Below, piece by piece: positions 40,064-50,584 of a stretch of 64,000 bases of DNA. Position 1 is the first letter of the stretch, and each line of letters opens with the position of its first letter. Below the pieces are notes generated by a model. That model was not told the origin of the DNA and searched no databases. It saw only the letters and a list, made by a program, of their open reading frames with translations. The DNA is from Saccharomycopsis malanga. Its lineage: Eukaryota > Ascomycota > Saccharomycetes > Ascoideales > Saccharomycopsidaceae. The stretch spans positions 248,001-312,000 of the forward strand of contig CP025323.1 in assembly GCA_004014935.1 (NCBI GenBank), written 5' to 3'. A program made the translations under genes and the position numbers.

Positions 40064-41269
40064 ATGCTACTTTCGATCTCAGTTATTTGTACAATAATAA
40101 CCACATTAGCTACACTATCAGAAGCTCGTCCAATTGAGAAACGCTCTTCAGGCCCATTGAAGCTTGATTTTCAGGTGGTTAGAAAACCTACTGGCTCCCT
40201 TGCTCCTCCTGGACATGGTAGGTTTGGCAGAAAAGCGGGAGGAATTCATGTGGAATTAGAAAACCAGTTCTCGCTTTACGTTGCGGAAATGGAAATAGGT
40301 ACTCCTCCTCAAAAATTGAAAATTGATATTGACACGGGGTCTTCCGACCTTTGGGTGCCAGCAGTTTCTACCCAGAGTGAAAATGGGGTTTTTGACTCAT
40401 CCAAGTCAACGAGCTACAAAACGTTCTTGCCTGGTTTTAGAACTGCGTACGGTGATGGTTCATATGCTTTGGGAGAATGGGGTACTGACCATGTAAGTCT
40501 CGGTGGAGCTACTCTCAAGGATGTTCATTTTGGCTACGCTACAAACCAGACTGCCAAACAGGCCATTCTAGGCGTGGGTTTTGCTGCCGGTGAGGCCTCT
40601 GCTTTTCAGGAAAACAACTCTTTCACATACGATAACTTTCCCGTGCAACTAAAGAAGCAAAACATAATCAACAAAAAAGCCTATTCGTTATATTTAAACT
40701 CCCGTGAAGCTGATGCTGGTTCAATTTTGTTTGGTGCAATTGACCATGCTAAATTCGAGGGTGATTTGACTTTATTAGATATTTTACATCTTAATCATGC
40801 TGCCGGTCCAGCAGATGGTCCAGAGGCTTTATTTGTTGCTTTAGATTCTATTAGTAATGGTAACACTACCTTGTCCAATAAGCCAGCCCCTGCTCTTTTA
40901 GACTCTGGTAGCACTTTGATTAATGCCCCTGCAGGAGTAGCTTTTGAGTTCGGTAAACAATTCGGTACCTACGAACCTCGTATTGGTGGGTTTTTGGCCC
41001 CATGTAGCGCCAAAGGAGAAGACTTTGTTTTCAAACTCGGTGCTGCTACTATAAAAGTTCCTTTCCGTGACTTGTTGTTCAACTTGAAGGGTCCAGAAGG
41101 AACAGAAGATGACAAATGTCTTGTTGGTGTTCTTGCAGCACCTGATGACTACTACATTTTGGGCGACTCCTTCTTGAGATCTGCTTACGTTTATTATGAT
41201 TTGGACGACGCCAAGATTGGTCTTGCACAAGCTAAGTACACTGACAAAACTGATATTAAGGTTGTTTGA
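40064..41269 (+). CDS. Secreted aspartic protease (SAP/yapsin family)
   Basis: A 401-residue preproprotease, starting at the ATG at 40064, where a signal peptide begins (MLLSISVICTIITTLATLSEA). The frame upstream lacks an ATG. The propeptide holds a Kex2-type site (EKR at 25-27). The mature pepsin fold has both catalytic motifs intact: DTGSS with Asp90 (followed by DLWVP) and DSGST with Asp280 (ALLDSGSTLI). The flap YGDGSYALGEW is present. Cys pair CSAKG and DKCLVGVL is the usual C-lobe disulfide. The end (YILGDSFLRSAYVYYDLDDAKIGLAQAKY) is canonical, and there is no GPI tail, so it is probably released. It is closely similar to the product of 51355-52665. Confidence 0.92.
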   Translation: MLLSISVICTIITTLATLSEARPIEKRSSGPLKLDFQVVRKPTGSLAPPGHGRFGRKAGGIHVELENQFSLYVAEMEIGTPPQKLKIDIDTGSSDLWVPAVSTQSENGVFDSSKSTSYKTFLPGFRTAYGDGSYALGEWGTDHVSLGGATLKDVHFGYATNQTAKQAILGVGFAAGEASAFQENNSFTYDNFPVQLKKQNIINKKAYSLYLNSREADAGSILFGAIDHAKFEGDLTLLDILHLNHAAGPADGPEALFVALDSISNGNTTLSNKPAPALLDSGSTLINAPAGVAFEFGKQFGTYEPRIGGFLAPCSAKGEDFVFKLGAATIKVPFRDLLFNLKGPEGTEDDKCLVGVLAAPDDYYILGDSFLRSAYVYYDLDDAKIGLAQAKYTDKTDIKVV

Positions 41270-41872
41270 TGGCAGTATTTTATTCTTTTCTTTCTTTAAC
41301 TTTTTTTGCCTTATTATTTTTTTTATGAAATTGGTAGCAGGCTACTCAATTGGACGGATTCTTTTTTGATATTTCGCTGTAAGAGCTCATTATTCATCTA
41401 CGATGACTTCAAACTACAAGAGCTTGAGAACAATATCGTAGTATATAAGGGAATTATCATTATATTGGCAACCTTCAACAACCTTGTTTTTTGAACTTAT
41501 GTTACACCTATATATACTTCACAATACGAATGTCCTCAATTACTATTTACCTTCACTTCAACGGTTCACTGAATAATATAAAAATTGTATATGTTGACAA
41601 ACTTCCGTCCCCTACGGTTCTTTGTCCCTACAATGGTTTCCCTCGTAATTAAAAACCTTGATTTGCCTCCCATGGGAAGCCTATCTATAGACATAGAAAG
41701 CATCCTTACAACTTGATGTTGAGTCATATCCGGGTAACCGATTCTGAAAAATAATTTTTGACGCTGAAAAAAAACGGCATTTATTGGGACATAGGTGCTT
41801 ACTATATAAGGGCTAGCATATCCAAAGGTTTGGAAAAACTAGAGTTTGGCGAGATTAACAAGTAAGATAGCC
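41270..41872. other. Intergenic, ILS1 promoter
   Basis: This is the 3' flank of the protease gene and the ILS1 promoter. A small frame at 41306-41494 is not protein-like. No RNA gene or repeat is seen. Confidence 0.45.
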
Positions 41873-44800
41873 ATGTCTGACGAGCCTCAACAGACCGGGT
41901 TCTCTTTTCCTAAGGAGGAAGAGAAGATTGGCAAGTTCTGGGAGGAGATTGATGCATTTCACACCTCCAATAAACTTAACGAAGGCAAACCGCAATGGGC
42001 GTTTTATGATGGACCACCATTTGCTACTGGTACACCACATTATGGACATATTCTTGCTTCCACTATTAAGGATGTTGTCCCTAGATATCATTCCATGAAA
42101 GGCAACTATGTTGAAAGAAGATTTGGATGGGATACCCATGGTGTTCCTGTTGAACATGAGATTGACAAGAAGTTTGGTATTACAGGCAAACATGATGTGA
42201 TGAAGATGGGTATTGCCAACTATAACAAGGAGTGTAGAGCCATCGTCATGAGATATTCTAATGAATGGAGAGAGACTATTGGTAGATTGGGTAGATGGAT
42301 TGATTTTGATAATGATTACAAGACATTGTATCCTACATTTATGGAATCTATTTGGTGGGCATTTTCTGAATTGTTTGACAAGGGAGTTGTCTATAGAGGT
42401 TTCAGAGTGATGCCTTACAGTACTGGGCTTACTACTCCATTGTCTTCTTTCGAAGCTCAGCAAAACTATAAAGAAGTTCTCGATCCAGCAGTCACTGTTG
42501 GTTTCAGATTGGTAGACGACCCAAAGACTTTCTTGGTAGCCTGGACCACTACCCCATGGACGTTGCCAAGTAACTTGGCCCTTTGTGTCAACGAATCGTT
42601 CGAATATGTGAAGATCTACGACGAAACCAAAGATCAATACTTTATTTTGCTCGAGGCGTTGCTCACCACTCTTTACAAGAAGCCTAAGAAGGAAAAATTG
42701 AAAGTTGTTGAGAAAATCAAGGGTAAAGATTTGGTTGGTACCAAGTATGTCCCATTGTTTGATTATTTCGCTGATGAATTCAAGGACTACGCCTTCAGAG
42801 TCATTTCAGACGATTACGTCAGTGCGGAAAGTGGTACTGGTATTGTTCATCAAGCACCTGCTCATGGTGAAGACGATAATGCTGTTTGTACTAGACATGG
42901 CATCATTTCTGAGAAAAGACCAGCACCATGTCCTATTGACGATCTTGGAAAATTCACTGAAGAAGTTAAGGATTACCAAGGCCTTTATGTTAAGGATGCC
43001 GACAAGAAGATCATTAAGGACTTGACTGCTAAGGGCAATCTTTTGGTAAATGCTCAAGTAAGACATAGTTATCCATTCTGTTGGAGATCTGACACCCCAT
43101 TGCTTCAAAAGACCATTCCAGCATGGTTCATCAAGGTGAAGGATTATGTTCCAGAGATGTTGGACAATGTTGAGAAGACCAGATGGGTTCCTCAGACTGT
43201 GAAAAACAGATTTTTGAGTTGGATTAATAATGCCAGAGACTGGAACTTTTCCAGAAGCAGATATTGGGGTACTCCTATTCCATTGTGGGTTAGTGAAGAT
43301 TATGAGGAAATCATTTGTATTCATTCGGTAGAAGAATTGCAGAAGCTTTCGGGAAGAACCGATATCACTGATTTGCATAGAGATAGCATTGATGACATCA
43401 CTATTCCATCCCAGAAGGGTAAGGGTACTTTGCGTAGAATTGAAGAAGTGTTTGATTGTTGGTTTGAATCTGGTGCCATGCCTTATGCTTCTAAACATTA
43501 TCCATTTGAACAGAAGGAGAATTTCCAAGAAAGCTTCCCAGCAGACTTCATTGCTGAGGGATTGGATCAAACTAGAGGTTGGTTCTACACCTTGACTGTG
43601 TTGGGTACCCATTTGTTCAAAACTGCTCCTTACAAGAACGTCATTGTCAACGGTATTGTCTTGGCCTCTGACGGGAAAAAAATGTCCAAGAGATTGAAAA
43701 ATTATCCTGATCCAGGTTTAATCTTGGAGAAGTTTGGTGCCGATGCTTTGAGACTTTATTTGATCAGTTCTCCTGTATTGAAAGGTGAATCCTTGAGATT
43801 TAGTGAAGATGGTGTCAAGGAAGTTATTTCTAAGGTGTCTTTGCCATGGTTGAATTCTTTCAAATTCTTGCAAGGTCAAGTTGCTTTGCTCAAAAAACAG
43901 CATGGCGTTGAATTCACTTACAATGTCGATTTCAAATCGGAGAATGTTATGGACAGATGGATCCTTGCTTCTTTGCAATCTTTGATTGAATACATCCATC
44001 AAGAAATGGGAGAGTACAGACTTTTCACAGTCGTTCCAAGATTGTTGCATTTCATCGACGACTTAACTAACTGGTATATCAGATTTAACAGAAGAAGACT
44101 CAAGTGCGAAAACGGCGTTGAAGACGGTTTGAAAGCCATGAACACATTGGCCATCACTTTGTTGACTTTATCTAGAGCAATGGCTCCATTTGCTCCTTTC
44201 TTGTCCGACAACATTTACCAACAGTTGGTTGGTTTCTTTTCTAAAGAGTATTTGAACACTTTGACTAAAGACACCCGTTCGGTGCACTTCTTGTCTTATC
44301 CTACCTTGGACAAATCTAAGTTTGACCCAACCATTGAAGTTGCTGTTTCTAGAATGCAAAAGGTCATTGAATTGGGAAGAAATATCCGTGATAAGAAAAC
44401 TATCTCATTGAAGACACCTTTGAAAACTTTGGTCATCTTACACGCTGATCCAGAATACTTGAACGACATCAAATCCTTGGAATCGTACATTCTTGAAGAA
44501 CTCAATGTCAGAGAATTGGTTATTACCTCTGATGAAAAGAAATATGGTGTTGTTTATAGTGCTGTTGCTGACTGGCCAACTTTAGGTAAAAAGTTGAAAA
44601 AAGACGTTAAAATCGTCAAGAATGCTTTGCCAAAATTGTCTTCTGATGAAGTCCAGAACTATTTGGAAACCGGCGAAATCACCATCGAAGGTATCAAGTT
44701 GGTCAAGGGTGATTTAAACATCATTCGTGGTCTCCCAGAATCTGAAGCCGGTAATGGTGGCCAAGAAGTTAGATCTGATAATGACGTTCTTATCATCTTG

Positions 44801-45100
44801 GATGTCAACATCTATGACGACTTGAAAACTGAAGGTATTGCAAGAGAAGTTGTCAACCGTATTCAAAGACTTCGTAAGAAGGGTGGTTTACAAGCTACCG
44901 ATGACGTCATTGTCCAATATAAACTTATCAATGACCCAATTGGTTTGGACAAAATTATTAAAGAATACTCCAGCTTATTGCAAAAGACTTGTAGAGGTGA
45001 AATCACCACCTTTGACGAATCACCAAAGGAAAAAATCATTGCCGATGAAGAACAAGAGATTCAACTGGCTACCTTCCAGTTGAGATTGCTTAAATTGTAA
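41873..45100 (+). CDS. ILS1: Isoleucyl-tRNA synthetase, cytosolic
   Basis: A 1075-residue class I synthetase that charges tRNA-Ile. It begins at the ATG at 41873 (MSDEPQQTGFSFPKEEE). The nine extra codons upstream start from TTG and are not conserved. The HIGH motif is HYGH at residues 56-59 (PPFATGTPHYGHIL). The editing domain follows, including WTTTPWTLPSNLAL and GTGIVHQAPAHGEDD. The KMSKR loop is at about 603-607 (DGKKMSKRLKNYPDP). The C-terminal anticodon-binding and extension domains match the eukaryotic cytosolic form. No mitochondrial presequence is visible. Length matches S. cerevisiae Ils1. Codon use is highly biased, as expected for strong expression. Confidence 0.97.
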   Translation: MSDEPQQTGFSFPKEEEKIGKFWEEIDAFHTSNKLNEGKPQWAFYDGPPFATGTPHYGHILASTIKDVVPRYHSMKGNYVERRFGWDTHGVPVEHEIDKKFGITGKHDVMKMGIANYNKECRAIVMRYSNEWRETIGRLGRWIDFDNDYKTLYPTFMESIWWAFSELFDKGVVYRGFRVMPYSTGLTTPLSSFEAQQNYKEVLDPAVTVGFRLVDDPKTFLVAWTTTPWTLPSNLALCVNESFEYVKIYDETKDQYFILLEALLTTLYKKPKKEKLKVVEKIKGKDLVGTKYVPLFDYFADEFKDYAFRVISDDYVSAESGTGIVHQAPAHGEDDNAVCTRHGIISEKRPAPCPIDDLGKFTEEVKDYQGLYVKDADKKIIKDLTAKGNLLVNAQVRHSYPFCWRSDTPLLQKTIPAWFIKVKDYVPEMLDNVEKTRWVPQTVKNRFLSWINNARDWNFSRSRYWGTPIPLWVSEDYEEIICIHSVEELQKLSGRTDITDLHRDSIDDITIPSQKGKGTLRRIEEVFDCWFESGAMPYASKHYPFEQKENFQESFPADFIAEGLDQTRGWFYTLTVLGTHLFKTAPYKNVIVNGIVLASDGKKMSKRLKNYPDPGLILEKFGADALRLYLISSPVLKGESLRFSEDGVKEVISKVSLPWLNSFKFLQGQVALLKKQHGVEFTYNVDFKSENVMDRWILASLQSLIEYIHQEMGEYRLFTVVPRLLHFIDDLTNWYIRFNRRRLKCENGVEDGLKAMNTLAITLLTLSRAMAPFAPFLSDNIYQQLVGFFSKEYLNTLTKDTRSVHFLSYPTLDKSKFDPTIEVAVSRMQKVIELGRNIRDKKTISLKTPLKTLVILHADPEYLNDIKSLESYILEELNVRELVITSDEKKYGVVYSAVADWPTLGKKLKKDVKIVKNALPKLSSDEVQNYLETGEITIEGIKLVKGDLNIIRGLPESEAGNGGQEVRSDNDVLIILDVNIYDDLKTEGIAREVVNRIQRLRKKGGLQATDDVIVQYKLINDPIGLDKIIKEYSSLLQKTCRGEITTFDESPKEKIIADEEQEIQLATFQLRLLKL

Positions 45101-45491
45101 CTGAACTGAGAACATTTTTTATATGCAGCACCGTTTTGTAGAGAGCTACGCATATGTTTTTATTTGTTTTTATATATAAAATGTTCAATGAACAATGTTA
45201 ATATCTGGCCGAGTTTGTAATACAGTAGTCATATAAAACGGACTTCATAGTTTTATTAAAAAGTCTTTTGTTTAATTCTATTTTTCAGCATATAGAATGG
45301 TTATATTTTCCGATATGATAGTTTACGATAAGAGCTTCAGTATTTGATATAACAGAACTAAATTATAAATAACCTCTTTTACCTTTTCAGTCTGCTATAA
45401 TGTATTCGTAAGTATATAAAACCTGTCTAAATACATGTTGGGATTTGAGCTATATCTTAACTGCAAATCACAGGAATCTTCAAATCTAAGT

Positions 45492-45790
45492 AAATAAATA
45501 ATAAATAATATCTCATATCCCAGTACATCTAAGTTTCGTATATATGCGTTATGTTTAAAGGGACTTGGTAAAACCTAGTGGAAAAAGCCTAATCATGCAC
45601 GGGTTGGGAATTAAGCACTAGAATTTAGTCTAGGTCGTAATTCAGACAGTTGCACTTTCCTGTGAATCATATTTAGCATCTTGAAAGCAGCGAGTAAAAA
45701 GTATTCGTAGTAGGGTTCGAACCTATGAGTTTGTTAAGTATTTTTTTACTTTTCGGAGGCTGCTAGTCGCTGAACTATCCTGCCCAGCGG
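45492..45790 (-). mobile_element. SINE-like element, copy E (subfamily I, best promoter boxes)
   Basis: On the reverse strand the head has the A-box TAGTTCAGCGACTAG (45777-45763) and, about 54 bases on, a perfect B-box GGTTCGAACC (45723-45714). The body is shared with copies A and B (CTTTTTACTCGCTGCTTT, GGAAAGTGCAACTGTCTG). The common 3' segment is TTTACCAAGTCCCTTTAAAC, CGTATATACGAAACTTAG, GATGTACTGGGATATGAG and a TATTATTTATTA tail. I found no clear target duplication. The A-box matches that of the tRNA-Asp gene 109 bases away at 12 of 15 positions, hinting at a tRNA-Asp-like ancestor. Confidence 0.75.
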
Positions 45791-45898
45791 ACTAAAGGTC
45801 AAAAATACCTGTAAGCTTAGTTTGTTTAATACAGAGTTTATCAAAAAGCACATTCGTTTTTTGATTCATAGTTAATAAAAATAAAATTTTTAACAAAA

Positions 45899-45970
45899 TC
45901 CGTGATAGTTTAGTGGCTAGAATTACCGCTTGTCGCGCGGTAGACCGGGGTTCGATTCCCCGTCGCGGAG
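45899..45970 (+). tRNA. tRNA-Asp (GTC)
   Basis: A 72-base intronless tRNA. The acceptor stem TCCGTGA pairs with TCGCGGA (one G-T). The D-arm is AGTTTAGTGGCTAGAAT. The anticodon stem ACCGC/GCGGT holds the loop TTGTCGC with anticodon GTC. The T-arm is CGGGGTTCGATTCCCCG. The run of eight T after the discriminator base G is a Pol III terminator. Confidence 0.97.
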
Positions 45971-45972
45971 TT

Positions 45973-45980
45973 TTTTTTAT
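45973..45980 (+). terminator. Pol III terminator of tRNA-Asp
   Basis: An uninterrupted T run follows the mature tRNA-Asp end by about two bases, the usual stop signal for RNA polymerase III. Confidence 0.8.
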
Positions 45981-46649
45981 CATTACGGGGTTTTCAAATA
46001 TTTTAATATACACTTGTATGAGAAAAGTTAAAGTTGAAAGGCTTCTAGTAAGCTGAAACTGTACTATTCTTTTTGTTTTCTGCTATTATAATTTGTTTTG
46101 CTGGCTGAGTATTAACTCTGCTTTTATGAAAAATTTTTGGCTTGCACTCTATCTTGGGAGTTTCAAAAGATAAATAACATGTAGAAAAATTATTCACTTC
46201 AGAAAAACGTACAAATTATATGTCAAGTGGATTTAGTAGTAGAGATTTTCCATGTTAATGCCAATTCTCTCCAATGTCAAAGATTGCTCTACTGAGAAAT
46301 CGCTCAGTAACTTTTTGAACCATCCAAAATAACAGTCCTTTTATTTTGATACTACAACAGAACACTTCAAGTTTCAATTGAGAAAAGCAAAAAAAGGACT
46401 GTACCAAACTAGTATAATATTGAGAATCGAATCTAAGACGCAACAAAATTGAAATACAAGTGCATTATTGTCAGGATATAAAAATAGGCGCTAATATAAA
46501 AGGAGACGCTAAGCAAAACTAAATGACATTAAAAGGCAAACAAACAATAGCTAAAAAAAGGGGGTACTATGAGAGACGCATGAAAAAGAGGTATAAATAT
46601 GTAACTTAATAAAAAATTGTAGATCAGAATGGCAGAAAAGAAAAAAAAA

Positions 46650-47990
46650 TCAATACTCCTCTTCATCTTCAACCATGACATCGGCACCAACTTCTTCATA
46701 ATCTTTTTCAAGAGCAGCCAAATCTTCTCTAGCTTCACTGAATTCACCTTCTTCCATACCTTCTCCCACATACCAATGAACAAACGCTCTCTTAGCAAAC
46801 ATCAAATCGAACTTGTTGTTCAATCTAGACCAAGCCTCGACAATAGAAGTAGTATTAGATAACATACAGACAGATCTGGTTGATTGGGCCAATTCACTGT
46901 CTGGCACATATTGGGGTGGTTGGTTACAGATACCCAACTTGAACCCGGTTGGGCACCAGCCGACCATTTGAACAGTTTTCTTAGCCTTGAGTTGAGAGAT
47001 GGCAGCAGTAGCGTCTCTGGCAACTACATCTCCCCTATATATCAAGCAACTTGCGATGTACTTACCGCTGGCCAAATCAGTCTTGACCATCTGGTTGGTT
47101 GGCTCCAAACAGGCATTGGTGATTTCGGAAACAGTGTTAGATTCATGTAAAGATTTGGCAGATGAGTTCACAGGAGCATACGAGACTATAGGAAAATGAA
47201 TTCTTGGATAAGGAACCAAATTGGTTTGAAATTCGTTCATATCAACGTTCAACAAACCACCGAATCTTACAGAAGCGCTTACAGAAGAAACCACCTGGGC
47301 AACCATTCTGTTCAAGTTTTCAAAGGTTGGTCTGGTTATATCCAACTTACGGCGGCACATGTCATAGATGGCTTCATTGTCTACCATAAAGGTACAGTCT
47401 GAATGTTGCACAGTGGCGTGCGTGGTCAATACAGCATTATAAGGTTCAACTACGGAAGAGGAAACTTGAGGGGCAGGATACACCGCAAACTCAAGTTTGG
47501 ATTTCTTACCAAATTCAGCAGACAATTCTTCTAAAAGCAAAGATCCGAAACCAGAACCTGTACCGCCACCAAAAGAATGCGTGAAAAGGAAACCTTGCAA
47601 TCCGTCACATTGATCTGCCACTTTTCTGATTCTTTCCATGGTCTGGTCAATCAACTCTTTTCCCACAGTGTTACGACCTCTAGCATAATTGTTAGCGGCG
47701 TCTTCGTTACCATTGATCAACTGTTCCGGGTGAAACAAATTCTTGTAAGCGCCAGTTTTGATCTCATCAATCACGTTTGGTTCCAAGTCAACATAAACAG
47801 TTCTAGGAACATATTTACCAGCACCGGTTTCGCTGAAAAAGGTCTGAAAACCCTCACCTACTGGAGCGCTAGCGCCTTCTTTCAAATATCCGTCAGGTTG
47901 AATACCATGTTCAAGACAATACAACTCCCAACAAGCATTACCAATTTGACAACCAGCTTGACCCACGTTAATACTGACAACTTCTCTCAT
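46650..47990 (-). CDS. TUB1: Alpha-tubulin
   Basis: A 446-residue alpha-tubulin starting [18 protein letters not shown]. The GTP-binding motif [12 protein letters not shown] is at about 142-153. The alpha-specific catalytic loop is present, and the C-terminus is acidic and ends EDEEEY with a terminal Tyr. Unlike S. cerevisiae TUB1 there is no intron after the first codons: the frame is continuous. It assembles with beta-tubulin into microtubules of the spindle and cytoplasm. Some positions are unusual for alpha-tubulin ([13 protein letters not shown] where many have LLMERLSVDYGKK). That suggests a fast-evolving yeast lineage, but length and all core motifs are intact. Confidence 0.96.
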   Translation of the reverse strand: MREVVSINVGQAGCQIGNACWELYCLEHGIQPDGYLKEGASAPVGEGFQTFFSETGAGKYVPRTVYVDLEPNVIDEIKTGAYKNLFHPEQLINGNEDAANNYARGRNTVGKELIDQTMERIRKVADQCDGLQGFLFTHSFGGGTGSGFGSLLLEELSAEFGKKSKLEFAVYPAPQVSSSVVEPYNAVLTTHATVQHSDCTFMVDNEAIYDMCRRKLDITRPTFENLNRMVAQVVSSVSASVRFGGLLNVDMNEFQTNLVPYPRIHFPIVSYAPVNSSAKSLHESNTVSEITNACLEPTNQMVKTDLASGKYIASCLIYRGDVVARDATAAISQLKAKKTVQMVGWCPTGFKLGICNQPPQYVPDSELAQSTRSVCMLSNTTSIVEAWSRLNNKFDLMFAKRAFVHWYVGEGMEEGEFSEAREDLAALEKDYEEVGADVMVEDEEEY

Positions 47991-49878
47991 CGTGATTTTT
48001 TCTTAGTACACTTCTCTATGATTAATGTAAATAAACAGCTTTAACGCAATATTGAAGCTTCCTGTCCGAATCGTATGATCAAAACAATAACTGAATATCT
48101 GCTCTTCTTTTCTCACCTTTTTCAAGAAAAAATGACCATCTGTTTGTTTATGTTTACATTATACTGAAAAACTGCCCTGATTTTACAGGGTCACCCGCTC
48201 ATGAAAGCGCATCGCTACAGGCGGGTAACAAGCAGATTGGAGTATGAATAATAGAGAGTGTTAATATAGTACTGGAAAATTCAATTTTTAATAGAATAAA
48301 TTGGAATAATTTATCTATTCTGCAGCCAAATAAAATGCTTGTAGTGAATAGGACGGTTAAGCTGACCAAACCTTTGAAGTGGCAAACATGAATGCTGTAT
48401 CTTATAGATCAAGAATAAATCTAAAAGTTTAATCAGACCGTAGTTGCATGATAAAGTAACGAGTACATGTGTAATATTATAAGGGTATCTTGAAAAACTG
48501 GGAATACGAAGATATGAAAATGTAGGCAAAAAAAAATAGATTAAGGAGCTCTTGGGCTAATGAAACGAGAAGCATATCATAATGCTACTAATACTGGTAA
48601 GCTTTAATCAACTGTTTTTTTAATCGCCTGACAGGCTAACATTTGGCTTTCATTATTATCCCACTGCTGCCCCTTATCTTCCCTGAACTCTACTGGTTCA
48701 ATGTATGAAAAACTTTATTTGTTTTTCAAAAATAATCTAACAGCAGCATCTAATTGATACCTGCAATACATTCGAAAGTCACCCTTACCAAATATTTACC
48801 TTCAAGTAGATTTTTTCGGTCTACAAGCCCCGCAAGTATTACTTTTGCTCTTGCTACAAGGCTGATAGCGGAAGTAAAAATACCTCTTGCTTTTAAATTT
48901 AATATACCCTGTGTGATATCTATTAATATGCAATGACAATTGTTCATATTACACTCGAGTGAACAATGTTTATTGTGGCTTTTACAAGTATTCAATAGTA
49001 TTAATTATAATATTAATTCTATAGCGGGCTATATATGGAGCTGCCACAAGATAACCTGTTTCAATTGCCTTAAAACATCAACTTAAAGTCCATAATAGAA
49101 CTTCAGTAATAAATGCATTGACCCACATAACCGTAACGCCTTCATGCAAGATATATGCAAAACCGAGGTTGCGAGCCCTTTGTTACTTATGAGATACTCT
49201 CCATATCAAGCAAGTATTTTGACCTTTAAAAAAGCAGAAAGCTTTATTTTTACATTGTATTAGCTTACAATCCCGTCCTTTTTATCGTGAGTACAGATGC
49301 ACACATGTATTGTAATGATATATATTTGCGAAACAAATGAGTAATTGTGTATGGGTAAAGGTTTACTGTAAAACAAACAAAAAATGGCTATTACATTCTT
49401 TTTTCCAACAATCCTTTTGCAACGAACAGAGATTTGCTGATGTTTATTCAGGAAAATACTTTTTTCAAGAGATTTACAGGTTTATAGCGACATTTCGTCG
49501 AACTTTTCAGTATGAATTAACCAACTTACCACACTATAAAAAATACTTTGCTGCAAACTCAAAAAATGGTACCGCTTGCCCAAGCGGAGACAATTTTAAT
49601 AATTCAAAACGGCCAGGTGATTAGGTGTTTTCCTTTTAAGACCAAAACAGGAAGGTGGATAGAGGCTGAAGTAAACTATCCACTTCAGGTTGTCAACATT
49701 TGTAAATTGGTACTAGCACAAATTAAAAGGGATGTTATATGGGAGGGATATAGCGGGTTACGTACAGCTTAATTGTGTTGGTTTTGATGTTTTCGATGCT
49801 CTATTTTTGAATATAAAATTGATATACTTACTCTATCTTTGTAAAAAATTAGAAATTGCATTCTATTGAGTGCTTGGT
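47991..49878. other. Intergenic, TUB1 promoter to MAD2 3' end
   Basis: 1.9 kb with a GC-rich patch near 48185-48230 (TUB1 promoter). A reverse frame at 48750-48995 has a protein-like middle (LKARGIFTSAISLVARAKVIL) but no ATG near its start, and I cannot assign it. The small forward frame at 49566 is listed separately. No RNA gene or SINE-like copy is seen. Confidence 0.4.
49566..49772 (+). CDS. Unrecognised small open frame
   Basis: A 68-codon ATG frame, MVPLAQAETILIIQNGQVIRC, continuing KTKTGRWIEAEVNYP and ending before the MAD2 3' end on the other strand. Composition is protein-like, but it has no recognisable domain, signal peptide or clear promoter. It may be a chance frame. Confidence 0.2.
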   Translation: MVPLAQAETILIIQNGQVIRCFPFKTKTGRWIEAEVNYPLQVVNICKLVLAQIKRDVIWEGYSGLRTA

Positions 49879-50584
49879 TTATGGTGTATCAGGCACCTTG
49901 TAGCTAACAAAAGCCCCGACCTTGTGATTGTCTGTACTAAAGCTTCTGAACTGAATTACCTCCCCGTCCTCTATGATCTTCCCGTCGCCATTGGTATCTT
50001 TCCAAAGATACGGCACAGCACTTGACTTGGAATTTGTATAGACTAGAACGTTAAAGGTGTGGGGGCCCTGCAACACCGGCAAAAACGTCACCGATGCGGT
50101 TATCTGTCTGATTATTGCCTGTATTTCTTTCTGTATTTGCTCTTTTGATTTGGCACTTGTTGCTGCCGCTTCTACATTGTCGTTCACAGATGGTTGGTTT
50201 ATATGTAAGTCGAACAGCCAGCGCTCAACCACTTGGTCAGTATCCTTATCTATTATTGGAACCACCAACTGTGTGATTTTTCCGCCATACACCCATTCTT
50301 ATTGGTTAGTATCAAACTTTCGAACGTCAATAAACAAGCGAATACTTACTATGCAATTGCGTCATTATAGTTCTTATGTAAGCCTTAACATCCTCATCGG
50401 TGCTCATCATCATATTCAACCCATACTTGCGGACTATTTCGAAATCTTGTGCTGGATATATCCCACGCTGATATAATAAGGAATTGATGCTATATTCAAA
50501 GAACTGCGTCACGGTCTTGCATGATCCTTTCAATGAGAGACTGTTGATACTGCTTTTTGCCAGCCTGCTTGTGCTGTTTAACAT
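49879..50584 (-). CDS. MAD2: Spindle checkpoint HORMA protein Mad2, two exons
   Basis: Exon 1 is 50584-50350, the intron is 50349-50298 (GTAAGT donor, TACTAAC branch site, AAG acceptor, 52 bases), and exon 2 is 50297-49879. Joining gives 217 residues, with the split Lys codon restoring QLHKWVYGGKITQLVVPI. The HORMA fold is recognised by FFEYSINSLLYQRGIYP, FEIVRKYGLNMMM, VVERWLFDLHI, IIRQITASVTFLPVL and the C-terminal safety-belt end RSFSTDNHKVGAFVSYKVP. Mad2 binds Mad1 and Cdc20 at unattached kinetochores and inhibits the anaphase-promoting complex. Length is near the 196-205 typical of the family, with a slightly longer N-terminus and an inserted Ala/Ser-rich loop. Confidence 0.95.

Larger units (their letters stand above)
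45101..46649. other. Intergenic with SINE-like copy E and tRNA-Asp
   Basis: These are the convergent 3' ends of ILS1 and TUB1. Repeat copy E lies at 45492-45790 and tRNA-Asp at 45899-45970. The remaining AT-rich DNA shows nothing. The reverse frame at 45792-46013 runs through the tRNA and is not a gene. Confidence 0.5.

Noticed and set aside
42806-43612. 268-codon antisense frame inside ILS1
   Set aside because: A shadow of the highly biased ILS1 codons, with no independent signal.
10303-45790. Reading the dispersed repeats as solo LTRs
   Set aside because: They lack TG...CA ends and a common fixed-length duplication, contain tRNA-like A/B boxes, include a 5'-truncated copy, and have 10-15 bp target duplications. 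All of these fit a SINE better.
45792-46013. 73-codon reverse frame as a gene
   Set aside because: It passes through the tRNA-Asp gene on the opposite strand.
48750-48995. 81-codon reverse frame with a protein-like middle
   Set aside because: No ATG at its start, no homologue recognised, and no splice signals that give a sensible joined product.
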